NCBI GenBank assembly: GCA_020002185.1
Contig: CM034531.1
Location: 71,977,690-72,041,689, forward strand
Direction: 5' to 3'
DNA from: Paraescarpia echinospica
Taxonomy: Eukaryota > Annelida > Polychaeta > Sabellida > Siboglinidae
Length of the DNA: 64,000 nt
The notes beneath the pieces are model-generated. The model was not told where the DNA came from, did no database searches, and saw only the letters and a program-made list of their open reading frames with translations. The position numbers and the translations under genes are program-made. Of this stretch, positions 1 to 11,660 are shown piece after piece (the stretch's first letter is position 1; each line of letters begins with the position of its first letter).

Positions 1-86
1 AATTAGCTTAATTCACGAATATAACCCCTCTGTACAAAACCCATTACATCTTTAGACATAGGAAAGGTGTTGAAGATCACCGTATA

Positions 87-159
<73 letters not shown>

Positions 160-699
160 ATGTCAGCTATATTGTAGATTATTATGTCATTTATGTGGGA
201 CAAGGAGTTGTGTTTACTCTGAGTAAAAGTAATGTATCTTACAACACAATGTAAAGCAATTAACATAAACATTAAAACAAATTGCAGAACAACTAAATAA
301 TTACCCGAATGGGTTATGGCCCGAGAGAACCTGAGGGGTTAGCATAGGGTCTTTTGTATATCACGGTTTATGTCCGTGCCCGTGCCCATAAAAGGCATAA
401 GGACATAACATCTATAATCACAGTAGTCATAATCAATGACATTAATTACAAATTCACCAAGCACGTTTCAGAGAACACATTTTGCTGAGATGAATGATTC
501 CACTCCATTCCTACTAAGTAGACTTGGCATCAGCCAGAGAGCAGTACACAGTGTATAGACAATGGCTAAGCCAAACAGCATGGTAAGTAACATGCAGACT
601 GATAAGTTAATGACTTCAGAATATACCTGCCATGGATTTATAAGTTAACTACTCCCTTTTGTTGCGTTGGTCATTTCATCCAAATAATTAAAATAATCG
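1..699. other. unassigned flank
   Basis: No coding region is supported here. The open frame crossing 3-272 on the minus strand is mostly translated (AC)n repeat and is not a gene. Apart from that dinucleotide tract I see only AT-rich DNA, until reverse-transcriptase-like codons begin near 700. Confidence 0.6.
89..151. repeat. (AC)n microsatellite
   Basis: Uninterrupted AC dinucleotide run of about 31 units, followed by a short (AT)n stretch. Confidence 0.98.
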
Positions 700-2490
700 A
701 ACCCGCAATCATAAAAAAATTAACTCTACTAATAAACCAAATTCTAAATACCGGTATATTCCCTGACAAACTCTAAATTGCGAAAGTCATTGCAATATTA
801 AAAAAGACGAGCCATCATTATTTTATAATTACAGGCCTATCTCTCTTGTCCCTTCTAATTCAAAAATTATTGAGAAAATAGTGTTTATTCCGGCATCTTC
901 ATATTTCAATGACTTTAAACTTCTTTTTGATAATCAGTACGGGTTTAGACCTAAATATTCAATTGAATATGCCGCACTATAATTAATTTATAGAATTATA
1001 TCACAAATGGATACAAATGAAGAATCGATTAGCATATTTGTCGATCACTCAAAAGTCTTCGATATCATTGACCATAACATTTTAGTAAATAAATTAAGAT
1101 AGTATGGCATTGATGACTCAAAAGTGCATTGATGTATAAATTATTTAACAAACAGAAAACAATATACCGAGATTGAAGACATCCAGTCAGACCCTTTACT
1201 TATAACAATTGGTGTTCTACAAGGATCAGTTCTAGGTCCATTATTATTTATTATATACATTAATTACTTTTCATAAGCCAGGAACATGTTTATTTCATCA
1301 TGTATGCTGATGATACAACTTTATCTAGCATGTTAAGAACGTGTTCTGACAACACACTCAATAAAAGCCCTCAAATCTGTATAAATGAAGAACTGTTGAA
1401 ACTTACTGAATTGTTACATATAAACAAAATCAAAATATATGAATGTTTACATGCCTAATAAACACAATGTCAATATAGAAAAAGTGAACTAATTTATTTG
1501 TTTAGGATTGAACTTGGACAGTAACTTAAACTGGAAAAAACATATACTAAAAATATCTAACAAGTCTTCCAAAACAATTGGCATTTTAAACTAACTAAAC
1601 ATGTACTACCTTTAGGAATAAAAGTTATGTTATATAACTCATTAATATTATATCATATTCACTATAATATTGCATATTGGCTTGGGGATATCAAGGAAAT
1701 AGAATTTAAAAATAAAAAACCCAGAGGGAATAATAACCTTAAACAATTATAAAGAACTTCATTTATTAAAAGTAGAACGTATCTCAATTTTTGTAAGAAT
1801 AACATTTTTATTTTAAACACATACACAAAGACTTGCCAGTTTATGTATTAAACTGGAATATCACACCATTTGATAATATGCACAATTACAACACTCGAAA
1901 CATACAAAAATCTACTTTTAGAAGTGGACATGCATTTGCAATGAAATGTCTCAAATATAATTTCCCTCATACTATTAATAACACGCCCGAAATAGTCCAA
2001 GATAAAATATACACTCATAGTTTACGTGGATTTACATTGTATCTAAAAAAACTTTTTACAAATATATAGTGACATATATGCACACTGCCCAACTGCTAAT
2101 CATGTCTGCAAAATCCGTAAGTTATAAATATCATGTAGCACCCAAATACTAATATATGTACAACAACACGTGTACACAGACATCTGGCTAATAGCGTAAT
2201 GACATCATCAAAATTGGTGTGACTCCTATGACAACGACAACCTTGTCTTAGTAGGAGTTGGTAGCAGGTTTGATGATTTTATTTACGTCTTTATTTGATA
2301 ATTGTAATGTGTAGGCGGATGTATACGTATGTATAAGCTATATGTTTAAATTTTATGAATTATATGTATGTACATGTAATATATTTATGTATACATTACC
2401 TACTGATTTTCTTCAAATCAAAACCGATGCAACACTGCTTAATTATGTATTTGGGGATGAATCAAATAAACTTCTTCTTCTTTGCTTTAC
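700..2490 (+). mobile_element. degraded non-LTR retrotransposon, 3' part (LINE)
   Basis: Conceptual translation with several stops and frameshifts gives reverse transcriptase blocks in the right order: a pre-palm segment near 715-800, NYRPISL near 830, the catalytic block VDHSKVFD near 1043-1066 (normally LDxSKAFD), GVLQGSVLGPLLF near 1210-1250, YADDT at 1302-1316, and an HNYNTR-type C-terminal segment in the open frame 1833-2069. The element ends in a (CTT)3 tail at about 2471-2481, as expected for a LINE 3' end. The 5' half (endonuclease, ORF1) is absent, which is typical 5' truncation. The family looks like the Jockey/CR1 superfamily, but the exact clade is not certain. It is dead: stops at 'L*YGI' and elsewhere. 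Confidence 0.85.
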
Positions 2491-3274
2491 ATAATAACCC
2501 TCTTTAGATGATCAGTTTAAATTAATGTCTGTCCAGCACATAAGCATACCACCCCCATATAGTATACATCTCCTCCTACTTTCACTAAGTGCAACTAATC
2601 TAATAGTCCATGAGCCGGACAAGATTTGATTTTTATACTAATGGACTAATTCCAACTATGATTTTTAGATACATCTATATCTGAGGTGTCTGAAAATGGG
2701 TGATGGACATTTCACAAGCGTAGCTTATTACCTTTTGGACACCATCTTTAAGCATGGCTGCTATTTTTAACCGGAAGTCAAGCTATTAAAAACTGATGTC
2801 CTACAGCCAAATTTAGTGATTGGATCTTAAAGCTGTTCATAATAAAATTCCAAATACAGCTATTCTAATATAATACGTATATTTTTATTATTAGCACAAA
2901 TAAAAGGGAAAATGTTAAAGAAGTCGTGCAAAAATTCAATTATTTTCCACACTTTTTTACTTCAGTCTTTATAAATGATTGATGTTTTACTTTCTAATGA
3001 AACTGTATACAACTGGCTATATTTCAGTCATTTTATATTCTTCTGTACTGCGTCTGTGTGTTGTCATCAAAATATAAACGTGCCCCATCCGGTGTCTGTA
3101 AACGGTAACACTACCATACAGACTTCATTTACCTTATATAACAAAACGGCTTGGCAGATTTTTATGAAATGTTGTGTGAATACGTTAACCTACATGTAAT
3201 ACGTACATATAATGTCAGAAACAGAAACAATAAATTATGCATACGATTTACATGTATTAACCTAATAACTGCTT
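1031..3274. repeat. left copy of 2244-bp direct repeat flanking CR1 copy 1
   Basis: Matches 7281-9524 base for base at a constant offset of 6250 with no indel, differing at only a handful of positions (for example near 2990 and in the AAAG/AAGG run near 2905). Its left edge is seamless with the upstream reverse transcriptase reading frame, so this copy keeps the original left flank. Its right edge abuts the truncated CR1. Confidence 0.97.
2491..3274. other. unassigned sequence within the direct repeat
   Basis: Between the LINE tail and the CR1 junction I recognise no gene. A 74-codon open frame at 2975-3199 is conserved in the other copy, but that only reflects recent duplication. It has no recognisable domain. 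Confidence 0.5.
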
Positions 3275-5333
3275 AAGAATAATATAGGTCCCAGTACTGA
3301 TCCCTGTGGAACCCCACTCAAAACTGATTTCCAGTTTGAAGCCTCCCCATCAACAACTACCCGTTGTCTTCTGTCAATCAGCCATTTTTCTATCCAGTTA
3401 ATTATACCATTTCCTATGCCATGGGCTTTTAGTTTAAGCAGTAATCTCTGATGTGGCACTTTGTCGAAAGCTTTTTGAAAATCTAAGTAGATGATATCTA
3501 CTGGTGATCCATCATCTACCCACTTAGTGATATCTTCCAAAAAACATAACATATTTGTTAAGCATGACCTCGCTTTTAGAAACCCATGTTGAGATGGGCT
3601 TATCAAGTTATGTTTAACAAGAAAATCCACCATGTGATCTTTAATTAGTCTTTCTAATAATTTGCAAATCACTGATGTTAAACTCACTGGTCTATAGTTC
3701 TCTGACTTGTTTCTCGAACCTTTTTTAAATAACGGTATAATGTTTGCCTCTTTCCATTCTAAAGGAACCACTCCCTCTTCTAATGACAAATTGAAAACTG
3801 TTGCAAGCGGTATGCTAATTTGTTCTACAATTTCCAATAGTAGTTTGGGTGGAATACCATCCACTCCAGGTGATTTATTATCCTTCATAGCCCTAATTTT
3901 CTTAGCTACCATTTCTGGGGTTACAATTAACTGTCTTAAATAGTCTGATTCTGCCCCCTTGAACTTAGCCTCTGGTACTGGCAGTGAACTAGTGTCTTCT
4001 CTGGTAAACACTGAACTAAAATACTCATTTAGGTCTTCTGCCATTAAGAATCCTTCTGATATTATATTTCCAGCACTATCTTCTAGAGGACCGACCTTAT
4101 CCTGAACTTTCTGTTTGCTTCGAACATACGCATAAAAACTCTTGCTGTCATGTTTTATATTACAAGCTAATTTATGTTCATAGCTTCTCTTTGAATTTCT
4201 AATTTCAGCTGTAGCTTGGTTTAGTGCTTCTTTATAAATGTTGTAGTCTTCGTCATTGCCAGTACGTCTATATGCCTTCCACATCATTTGTTTATACTTA
4301 ATTTTTCTAATGGCTTCTTTCGATAAGTATTTCTTTCTGGTCCGTTTCCCTTGTTTTTTGAAGGGAACAAATTTATCTACGATGCACTCTATTTCATTCT
4401 TTAAGATATTCCAGCATTCTGTTGCTGTCTTATTCTTCAGTGTATTATTCCAGTCTATCTTTGCTAAATATTTCCTCATTTCCTTATATCTTCCTTTGTG
4501 GAAATTTCTCCTCAACTGCTTTTTATTATTTCTTTCTGATTTTACTTTGATGGTAAAATGTATCTGGTTGTGATCACTACTTCCCAGAGGCTCACATAAT
4601 TTAACATTGTCAACTAATTCATTCTGTGAGGACAAAACTAAGTCTAACACATTCTTTCCCCTGGTTGGTTCTAGCACATGTTGAGTAAGGAAACTATATT
4701 GTACTAAAACTAAAAACTTGCGGTCCTCACTACCCATACTCTGTAGAGATTTCCATTTATATGCCCATGGTTAAAATCCCCCATAATAACACAGTCCCGT
4801 TTGCTCACTTCCCTTATAGCGTTTTGTATTTTTTCATTCTCTTCTATGCTTATGTTTGGACTTCGATAAACTAATCCAACCGTTAATGTTGAGTTTCCTG
4901 TAACTATGTTACACCAAACAGCTTCTTCGCAATCTGCTTCTCTGTCTAATTTTATTTCATAAGCCTGGATAGATTCTTTAATATATAAAATAACTCCACC
5001 TCCCCTTCTTCCTATTCTATCTTTCCTAAACATTACATATCCTGTCAGTCCCAATTCGGCATCTGATATATCGGTGGTTGCCCATGATTCGGTTATACCT
5101 ATTATGTGAGGGTCAATATCTTCTACCATAATGTTTAGTTCATTTCTTTTGTTTACTATACTCCTTGCATTTAAACAAACACATTTATACCCAGCTTCAG
5201 AACAGTTTTCCAGACTGTTCTTTGCTGAATTATTTTTGCTGCCTTTATCTATGCCTCCAGTTTCAGGCTTCTCTGCGAGTCCCCCCTGCGAATTTAGTTT
5301 AAATAGATGCAACCTGTCCCACTGTCAACAGAT
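3275..5333 (-). pseudogene. CR1 ORF2 fragment: APE endonuclease and partial reverse transcriptase
   Basis: ORF2 of CR1 elements encodes the endonuclease that nicks the target and the reverse transcriptase that copies the element RNA there. Two open pieces remain: 5312-4710 (200 codons: LNARS, ITESW, RRGGGV, LVYRSP, GDFN) and 4737-3262 (491 codons: GSSDHN, SPGVDG, NYRPVSL, LDFQKAFD, GVPQGSVLGP). A 1-nt deletion near 4755 separates them, and the sequence ends before the FADD motif. The frame opens after a TGA about 12 codons upstream of the ORF1/ORF2 overlap and contains no ATG before the endonuclease domain. The first codon of the open frame as usually drawn is TTG at 5312. Confidence 0.9.
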
Positions 5334-6697
5334 CGCAGCAGATTCTCTGAGAATACTGCTGCCCCCTTTCCACTTAGATGGAGGCCATCTCTCATGTACA
5401 TATCTTCTCTCCCAACAAAGTACTCCCATAAATCTATGAATCCCACGCCCTCTTCCTCACACATCTGCTCAACTAGTGCGTTGATCGCCATCCTCTTACA
5501 GTTTCTGTATCTTGCCCCCCTTCCTTCCATTACTGGCAAAATTCCTGAGAGAATAACCTGTTCCACTCTTGTCTTCTTTAGCTTCCTCACTAGATGTCTG
5601 TACTTCTGAACTATACCAGTTGTTCCCTCCTTGTCTGCATTGTTTGTCCCAACGTGTACTAGTATAGACCCTCCCTTGCCATGCCCCAATACTTTCTCTA
5701 CCCTTTCGGTCACATGCTCTATCCTAGCCCCCGGTAGACATACAACAACGTCCTTCCCCTCGCATATAGTCTTATCTGTTTTTCTCAGAATTGAATCGCC
5801 CATAAACACTCTCTCTTTTCTCTTTGCCCCCTCAATCACTGCCTCGGAGTAGCTCCTCCGGTTTGCATATGTCTGGTTGTTGTCTTTTCCTATTGTCATC
5901 TTCTCTCCTGTCACATTCTCTTCCATTCCCTTCTTTCCTGTCGCGTTTTCTCTTGTCCCCTTTCCTCCTGTCATCTTCTCTTCTAGCACATTTACTCTCA
6001 CTTCCTTTCGTCCCTTCTTCTTTCCTCCCATCACATTTTCTTCTCTCCTCTCCCGTCCCTTTTCCCCGGCTACCTCCTTCACTACGGTCACTTTCTCCCC
6101 TGTCACCTTCACGCCTGTCATGTTTTCTGTTTTTTGCTGAACACTCTGTCTTCTTCCATCAGTCTTCTGTCTGACAGTCTTACCAACTGCCTCTGTGGTA
6201 TCTACCTCTTCACCACCTGTATCGCTGTCGTGTCTCTCCTCGTTCTCTACAGTCTGACTACCTGCTGATCTATCCCCACTGGCCCGTTTTCTCTTCCTCT
6301 GCCGAACACTTTTCCTCCGTCCCTCTGTTTTCTCAATGTCTTGTTCCTTCACACCGGTCACCTTCCTTCCTCTCAGTCTCCTTTCTTCAGTCTCCGTGTC
6401 ACAACTCTGCTCCTTCTGTGTTGTAGAATTCTCAACTCTCTCCGCGTCATCCCTCTCTGCTCCATCTATTTCTATGTTGAGTCTCGCCTCCATCTCCTTC
6501 ACTATATCCGTCAACTTACACACCTCCTTCATCAGACATTCCACCCTCAAACACCCCATACACCGAAAGGTGAATCCGTCATCTTTGGTCTCTGCCCATG
6601 ATTTTGGACAGCCAGACAACGCAAAATCCACCCAGCTCTGGCAGTCGTTGCAAACTAGGTGTCGTTTTGCCCTGAGTTGCCGCTTGCAAGGTGCCAT
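5294..6697 (-). CDS. CR1 ORF1: PHD-like zinc finger, charged linker and SGNH/GDSL esterase domain
   Basis: A 467-codon intact frame starting at ATG 6697-6695. Residues 16-49 carry a cysteine pattern (C16, C19, C30, C46, C49, with W22) resembling the second half of a PHD finger. Residues about 85-290 are a very basic and acidic linker full of VTGEK-, GGKG- and EENV-like words. Residues about 296-460 form an SGNH hydrolase-type domain: G300-D301-S302 (block I), G350-T351-N352 (block III) and D437-G-L-H440 (block V catalytic Asp and His). PHD plus esterase in ORF1 is the known signature of CR1 elements. The protein probably binds element RNA, and the esterase's role is unproven. The stop TAA (5296-5294) follows directly after the slippery heptamer. 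Confidence 0.9.
   Translation of the reverse strand: MAPCKRQLRAKRHLVCNDCQSWVDFALSGCPKSWAETKDDGFTFRCMGCLRVECLMKEVCKLTDIVKEMEARLNIEIDGAERDDAERVENSTTQKEQSCDTETEERRLRGRKVTGVKEQDIEKTEGRRKSVRQRKRKRASGDRSAGSQTVENEERHDSDTGGEEVDTTEAVGKTVRQKTDGRRQSVQQKTENMTGVKVTGEKVTVVKEVAGEKGRERREENVMGGKKKGRKEVRVNVLEEKMTGGKGTRENATGKKGMEENVTGEKMTIGKDNNQTYANRRSYSEAVIEGAKRKERVFMGDSILRKTDKTICEGKDVVVCLPGARIEHVTERVEKVLGHGKGGSILVHVGTNNADKEGTTGIVQKYRHLVRKLKKTRVEQVILSGILPVMEGRGARYRNCKRMAINALVEQMCEEEGVGFIDLWEYFVGREDMYMRDGLHLSGKGAAVFSENLLRSVDSGTGCIYLN
5297..5303 (-). promoter_or_regulatory. candidate -1 ribosomal frameshift site, TTTAAAC (copy 1)
   Basis: In ORF1 frame the sequence reads T-TTA-AAC-TAA, the canonical X-XXY-YYZ slippery heptamer with a stop right behind it. 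A -1 slip gives TTT-AAA-CTA, which is the ORF2 frame. The ORF2 frame is closed upstream by TGA about 12 codons earlier, so the two frames overlap only around this heptamer. The same heptamer occurs in the same frame in copies 2 and 3. Confidence 0.6.
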
Positions 6698-7280
6698 ATC
6701 AGAATTTATTTATGTTCAAAGTAGTTTTATGTAGTCTTTGAAAAGACTTTTCTGTGTACAATTTACACCAGATTGTTTAGGTTATAGTTAGTTATATTTG
6801 TTAACAAACAGTGACACACCGTGCCTTACCTAGTTACGATGTCGATGACAATGTATTCAAGTTAGGCTTAGATACAAGGTAGTCTTTACAAAGACTGTTT
6901 CCTGTGTACTATTATACACTTTAAAAGATTGTTATTTCAGGTTTTAATTACTCATCTAACTACACCGATTATCTCAAATAACGTTATTCTATTGTCGTTC
7001 ACGGTACGCTAACTTCGCCAGTGACCTACTTTGTAAACAACGTTCCGATTACATTAACGTCCCCAATTATCGCTCGCAAATCGCCTACTTTTAATCTACC
7101 CTAGATTACTCCCTCTAGCTAACTTTTAAAAAAAAATATTGCTTAATATATATCTATAATTACGTTATGTATCCTATACGCTCAATAATATCACTTATCT
7201 TGATCAAATATCCTTATATTTTCGCAAGTTTGCTGCACCAAATTCAAATCAATTCACCACCGGAAGTCCCCCAAAATGAA
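6698..7280 (-). other. CR1 copy 1 5' UTR
   Basis: Non-coding leader of the minus-strand element, with recognisable but diverged similarity to 24540-24885 of copy 2. Two similar segments begin near 6731 and 6880 (GTAGTCTTT-AAAGACT followed by a CTGTGTAC word), about 149 bp apart, suggesting an internal duplication in the leader. The 5' edge is placed at 7280 because the direct repeat starts at 7281. Confidence 0.55.
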
Positions 7281-9524
7281 AGCATATTTGTCGATCACTC
7301 AAAAGTCTTCGATATCATTGACCATAACATTTTAGTAAATAAATTAAGATAGTATGGCATTGATGACTCAAAAGTGCATTGATGTATAAATTATTTAACA
7401 AACAGAAAACAATATACCGAGATTGAAGACATCCAGTCAGACCCTTTACTTATAACAATTGGTGTTCTACAAGGATCAGTTCTAGGTCCATTATTATTTA
7501 TTATATACATTAATTACTTTTCATAAGCCAGGAACATGTTTATTTCATCATGTATGCTGATGATACAACTTTATCTAGCATGTTAAGAACGTGTTCTGAC
7601 AACACACTCAATAAAAGCCCTCAAATCTGTATAAATGAAGAACTGTTGAAACTTACTGAATTGTTACATATAAACAAAATCAAAATATATGAATGTTTAC
7701 ATGCCTAATAAACACAATGTCAATATAGAAAAAGTGAACTAATTTATTTGTTTAGGATTGAACTTGGACAGTAACTTAAACTGGAAAAAACATATACTAA
7801 AAATATCTAACAAGTCTTCCAAAACAATTGGCATTTTAAACTAACTAAACATGTACTACCTTTAGGAATAAAAGTTATGTTATATAACTCATTAATATTA
7901 TATCATATTCACTATAATATTGCATATTGGCTTGGGGATATCAAGGAAATAGAATTTAAAAATAAAAAACCCAGAGGGAATAATAACCTTAAACAATTAT
8001 AAAGAACTTCATTTATTAAAAGTAGAACGTATCTCAATTTTTGTAAGAATAACATTTTTATTTTAAACACATACACAAAGACTTGCCAGTTTATGTATTA
8101 AACTGGAATATCACACCATTTGATAATATGCACAATTACAACACTCGAAACATACAAAAATCTACTTTTAGAAGTGGACATGCATTTGCAATGAAATGTC
8201 TCAAATATAATTTCCCTCATACTATTAATAACACGCCCGAAATAGTCCAAGATAAAATATACACTCATAGTTTACGTGGATTTACATTGTATCTAAAAAA
8301 ACTTTTTACAAATATATAGTGACATATATGCACACTGCCCAACTGCTAATCATGTCTGCAAAATCCGTAAGTTATAAATATCATGTAGCACCCAAATACT
8401 AATATATGTACAACAACACGTGTACACAGACATCTGGCTAATAGCGTAATGACATCATCAAAATTGGTGTGACTCCTATGACAACGACAACCTTGTCTTA
8501 GTAGGAGTTGGTAGCAGGTTTGATGATTTTATTTACGTCTTTATTTGATAATTGTAATGTGTAGGCGGATGTATACGTATGTATAAGCTATATGTTTAAA
8601 TTTTATGAATTATATGTATGTACATGTAATATATTTATGTATACATTACCTACTGATTTTCTTCAAATCAAAACCGATGCAACACTGCTTAATTATGTAT
8701 TTGGGGATGAATCAAATAAACTTCTTCTTCTTTGCTTTACATAATAACCCTCTTTAGATGATCAGTTTAAATTAATGTCTGTCCAGCACATAAGCATACC
8801 ACCCCCATATAGTATACATCTCCTCCTACTTTCACTAAGTGCAACTAATCTAATAGTCCATGAGCCGGACAAGATTTGATTTTTATACTAATGGACTAAT
8901 TCCAACTATGATTTTTAGATACATCTATATCTGAGGTGTCTGAAAATGGGTGATGGACATTTCACAAGCGTAGCTTATTACCTTTTGGACGCCATCTTTA
9001 AGCATGGCTGCTATTTTTAACCGGAAGTCAAGCTATTAAAAACTGATGTCCTACAGCCAAATTTAGTGATTGGATCTTAAAGCTATTGATAATAAAATTC
9101 CAAATACAGCTATTCTAATATAATACGTATATTTTTATTATTAGCACAAATAAAGGGGAACATGTTAAAGAAGTCGTGCAAAAATTCAATTATTTTCCAC
9201 ACTTTTTTACTTCAGTCTTTATAAATGAATGATGTTTTACTTTCTAATGAAACTGTATACAACTGGCTATATTTCAGTCATTTTATATTCTTCTGTACTG
9301 CGTCTGTGTGTTGTCATCAAAATATAAACGTGCCCCATCCGGTGTCTGTAAACGGTAACACTACCATACAGACTTCATTTACCTTATATAACAAAACGGC
9401 TTGGCAGATTTTTATGAAATGTTGTGTGAATACGTTAACCTACATGTAATACGTACATATAATGTCAGAAACAGAAACAATAAATTATGCATACGATTTA
9501 CATGTATTAACCTAATAACTGCTT
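7281..9524. repeat. right copy of 2244-bp direct repeat
   Basis: Same sequence as 1031-3274. It contains the LINE 3' part (to about 8740, same reverse transcriptase blocks and CTT tail) and the unassigned 3' flank. Its left edge is an abrupt join to the CR1 5' end; its right edge continues smoothly into 9525 onward, so this copy keeps the original right flank. Confidence 0.97.
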
Positions 9525-10256
9525 CAGAAGCCGTGCCAACCATTAGCCTATACATGCTATGTATAAACGTTTGCCTTCGAATATATTCAATCAATAAAAT
9601 ATGTAAATCAAGTGATATGATTGGCAGTTACGCAATGCAATGCATACAATTTTTTTTAAACGTTTGGTTGTAGAACATGGCCCAATAATACCCTTAATCT
9701 AGACCTCTTGTATGCAAAGGGCCAGTCTGTCAGATGCAGACATGTCAGATGCAGCTTCGGACGCCGAGGTCCGTTTGCTTCTACATACACTATAATGCTG
9801 CAGTAAATTATCAGTCTTTTGTCCCTCCTGCAATAGTATATCCTTGTTGATCATTTCTTCTCTAATTTTGGTCCAATGCGATTTGGCCGAATGGGTTGCC
9901 ACGTCTTAAATATACTGAATAATATGTATAATCTGTTTCGTATAACTAGCGAAAGGAGCACTTGCTTGAGGCGCCTTTTGTTAACTTTTAATAGATGACT
10001 GGATATAAACGCTGAAACCATCGCATACCTGTGCGAGCACGTATGGTGTTTATGTAACGATGTTGTGTGTTTTCGAACATTTGGCAAATATTGTTATCAC
10101 GAATGTCACATAAGAGCTACGAAGTTATCACTTCCGGAGAGTGACATATTTGTCAGTGTACACAATTAAGATAAGTTTTGGTATTGTACTCAGTGGAATG
10201 TCAATGTTTTTGTATATAAAGTATTGTGTCTTTGTAACTTTCCAGCGACAGTAATG

Positions 10257-10282
10257 TATATATATATATATATATATATATA
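10257..10282. repeat. (TA)n microsatellite
   Basis: Thirteen TA units without interruption. Confidence 0.95.
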
Positions 10283-10539
10283 CTTTGAGTGGGTCTAAGC
10301 AATTGTTACGCCTCCTAGCGGTTCATGCTGTTATACGTAGGTGGCATGATCCGCTTGGTGGCGCGACAGTATAACCTCGCTTCGTGAAAAAACTGTATAA
10401 TGCTGACATTTCGCATTTGAGGTAACCTAGGACGGTACCAAATCTGTTTCGTATTAGCATAGTATATGAAACGAATCACGGTAATACGGTCACCTCTCTA
10501 TTCAGGTAATTTCCCCCCGTCACAACAGTGGTCTTAAAG

Positions 10540-10720
10540 GGAGACATAAGGGAATTGTTTGGTTTTAAGCACCTAAAAATGTAATGCAAACTAACTATTT
10601 CCAACTATAATCATATTTCTAACGTCGGTGGTTTACTAGTAAAAAATATTTGAACACACCCTCTATCGAATTTCATGAATCGCGCCATTGTTGAACAGAA
10701 AATGACGTAGGCAATGTTGC
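10540..10720 (+). repeat. dispersed repeat, copy 1
   Basis: The stretch containing AAGGGAATTGTTTGG, TTTCCAACTATAATCA and GGTGGTTTACTAGTAA, with TGACGTAGGCAATGTTG further on, recurs in reverse orientation at 20520-20795 with substitutions and different spacing. This is an old dispersed element of unknown class; no terminal repeats were identified. Confidence 0.75.
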
Positions 10721-11227
10721 GTACTTTTCTAGATTGTGTGTGTACTAGTGTTTCAAAAAAACGTCACGTGGCGCTGTGCGATGTTACCCACTGAGTTTAG
10801 ACAAGATGGCTTGTCGCTGGATATCGGTTTCAACCGCAAAAACAAGGGCCAGTATTGCAAGATAGACCAGAGCGTTCTGGTGACCGTAAGCATGATAAAG
10901 AAGACGCGCGGGAAGTAGAAATGCAGAGGAGACTAACAAGCCGATACGTAACTGACTGGCGACTGGTGTCACTGTGGAAAATGCCAAGTTGATTTTTGGA
11001 CGATTTTTTGGTTCAGAAAAGAGTCTGCTGTCAGAAAACGGCTGCGACTCGTTAGCACGCAGAGCGTGTCGGTGAAGGTCATTATTTATGTGTCTAGTAT
11101 AAATAACTGCTCATTATGAGGTCCGGGCTGGGTAATAATTTAAATAAATAAACGTATGAACTGTGTGAGTCGATAGCTCGGTGGCACCTCGATTCGACGA
11201 TAGTCGTCAGTTCTCATGTAAGGGATT

Positions 11228-11660
11228 AGGACACTGTTAGACTTCCAGCTTGGGTAGAGACCAAAAAGTGCAATTTATTTTTGAGAAATGATTTTTTACA
11301 AAATTCACCTGCTCTGACGTAAGTGCATTTGAGTAGTCAGATTTCCCAGTGTGGTTGTAGAAGCTGTTGACAGTAAAATGGTGCATTGGTAGATGATTTT
11401 ACTAAGCGGAAGGGTATTTGGCAGCAATTTGGCTAGTTGATCCTTTAGCCAGATTACTGCCTGCATCCATTCGTAAATATTGACGGGTGTCACACATACA
11501 GGCATTTTACGAGAGCTAGAAATATTAGATTTTGACTAAACTCGACCAGCATGTCAATGCGATGATAATAACAACTGGTGAGAAGTTTAAGAAACTTTGT
11601 AGGTCACGGTTTCTTATAATCACACGAAACGTTAACATGGTCGCCAATTGGAAAACTATG
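11228..11660. repeat. ~430-bp direct repeat, copy 1
   Basis: From AGGACACTGTTAGACTT to the AAAACTAT word it matches 12580-12994 with scattered substitutions and small indels. The minus strand of both copies has a short similar open frame (MPVCVTPVNIYEWMQAVI...) without a recognised domain. An unidentified repeat family or local duplication. Confidence 0.85.

Larger units (their letters stand above)
3275..7280 (-). mobile_element. CR1-like LINE, copy 1 (3' truncated)
   Basis: Minus-strand element with a 5' UTR at about 6698-7280, an intact ORF1 (6697-5294) and an ORF2 running from about 5333 down to 3275. It stops inside the reverse transcriptase just after GPILFL, so the FADD block, C-terminal region and 3' UTR are missing. 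LINEs are normally lost from the 5' end, so this 3' truncation is unusual. Compared with copy 3, ORF2 lacks one T in the CCATTTTATATG run (near 4755), which shifts the frame inside the endonuclease. Both ends coincide with the edges of the flanking 2244-bp repeats. Confidence 0.92.

Noticed and set aside
3..272. 89-codon minus-strand open frame with a valine/cysteine run
   Set aside because: Translation of the (AC)n microsatellite; no other protein character.
5824..6174. Plus-strand Ser/Pro/Phe-rich frames opposite CR1 ORF1 (and counterparts in copies 2 and 3)
   Set aside because: Antisense of the Lys/Glu-rich ORF1 linker.
1031..9524. LTR retrotransposon with 2.2-kb LTRs
   Set aside because: The repeats contain a LINE fragment and lack TG...CA ends, primer-binding site or gag-pol; the interior is a CR1 LINE in the opposite orientation.
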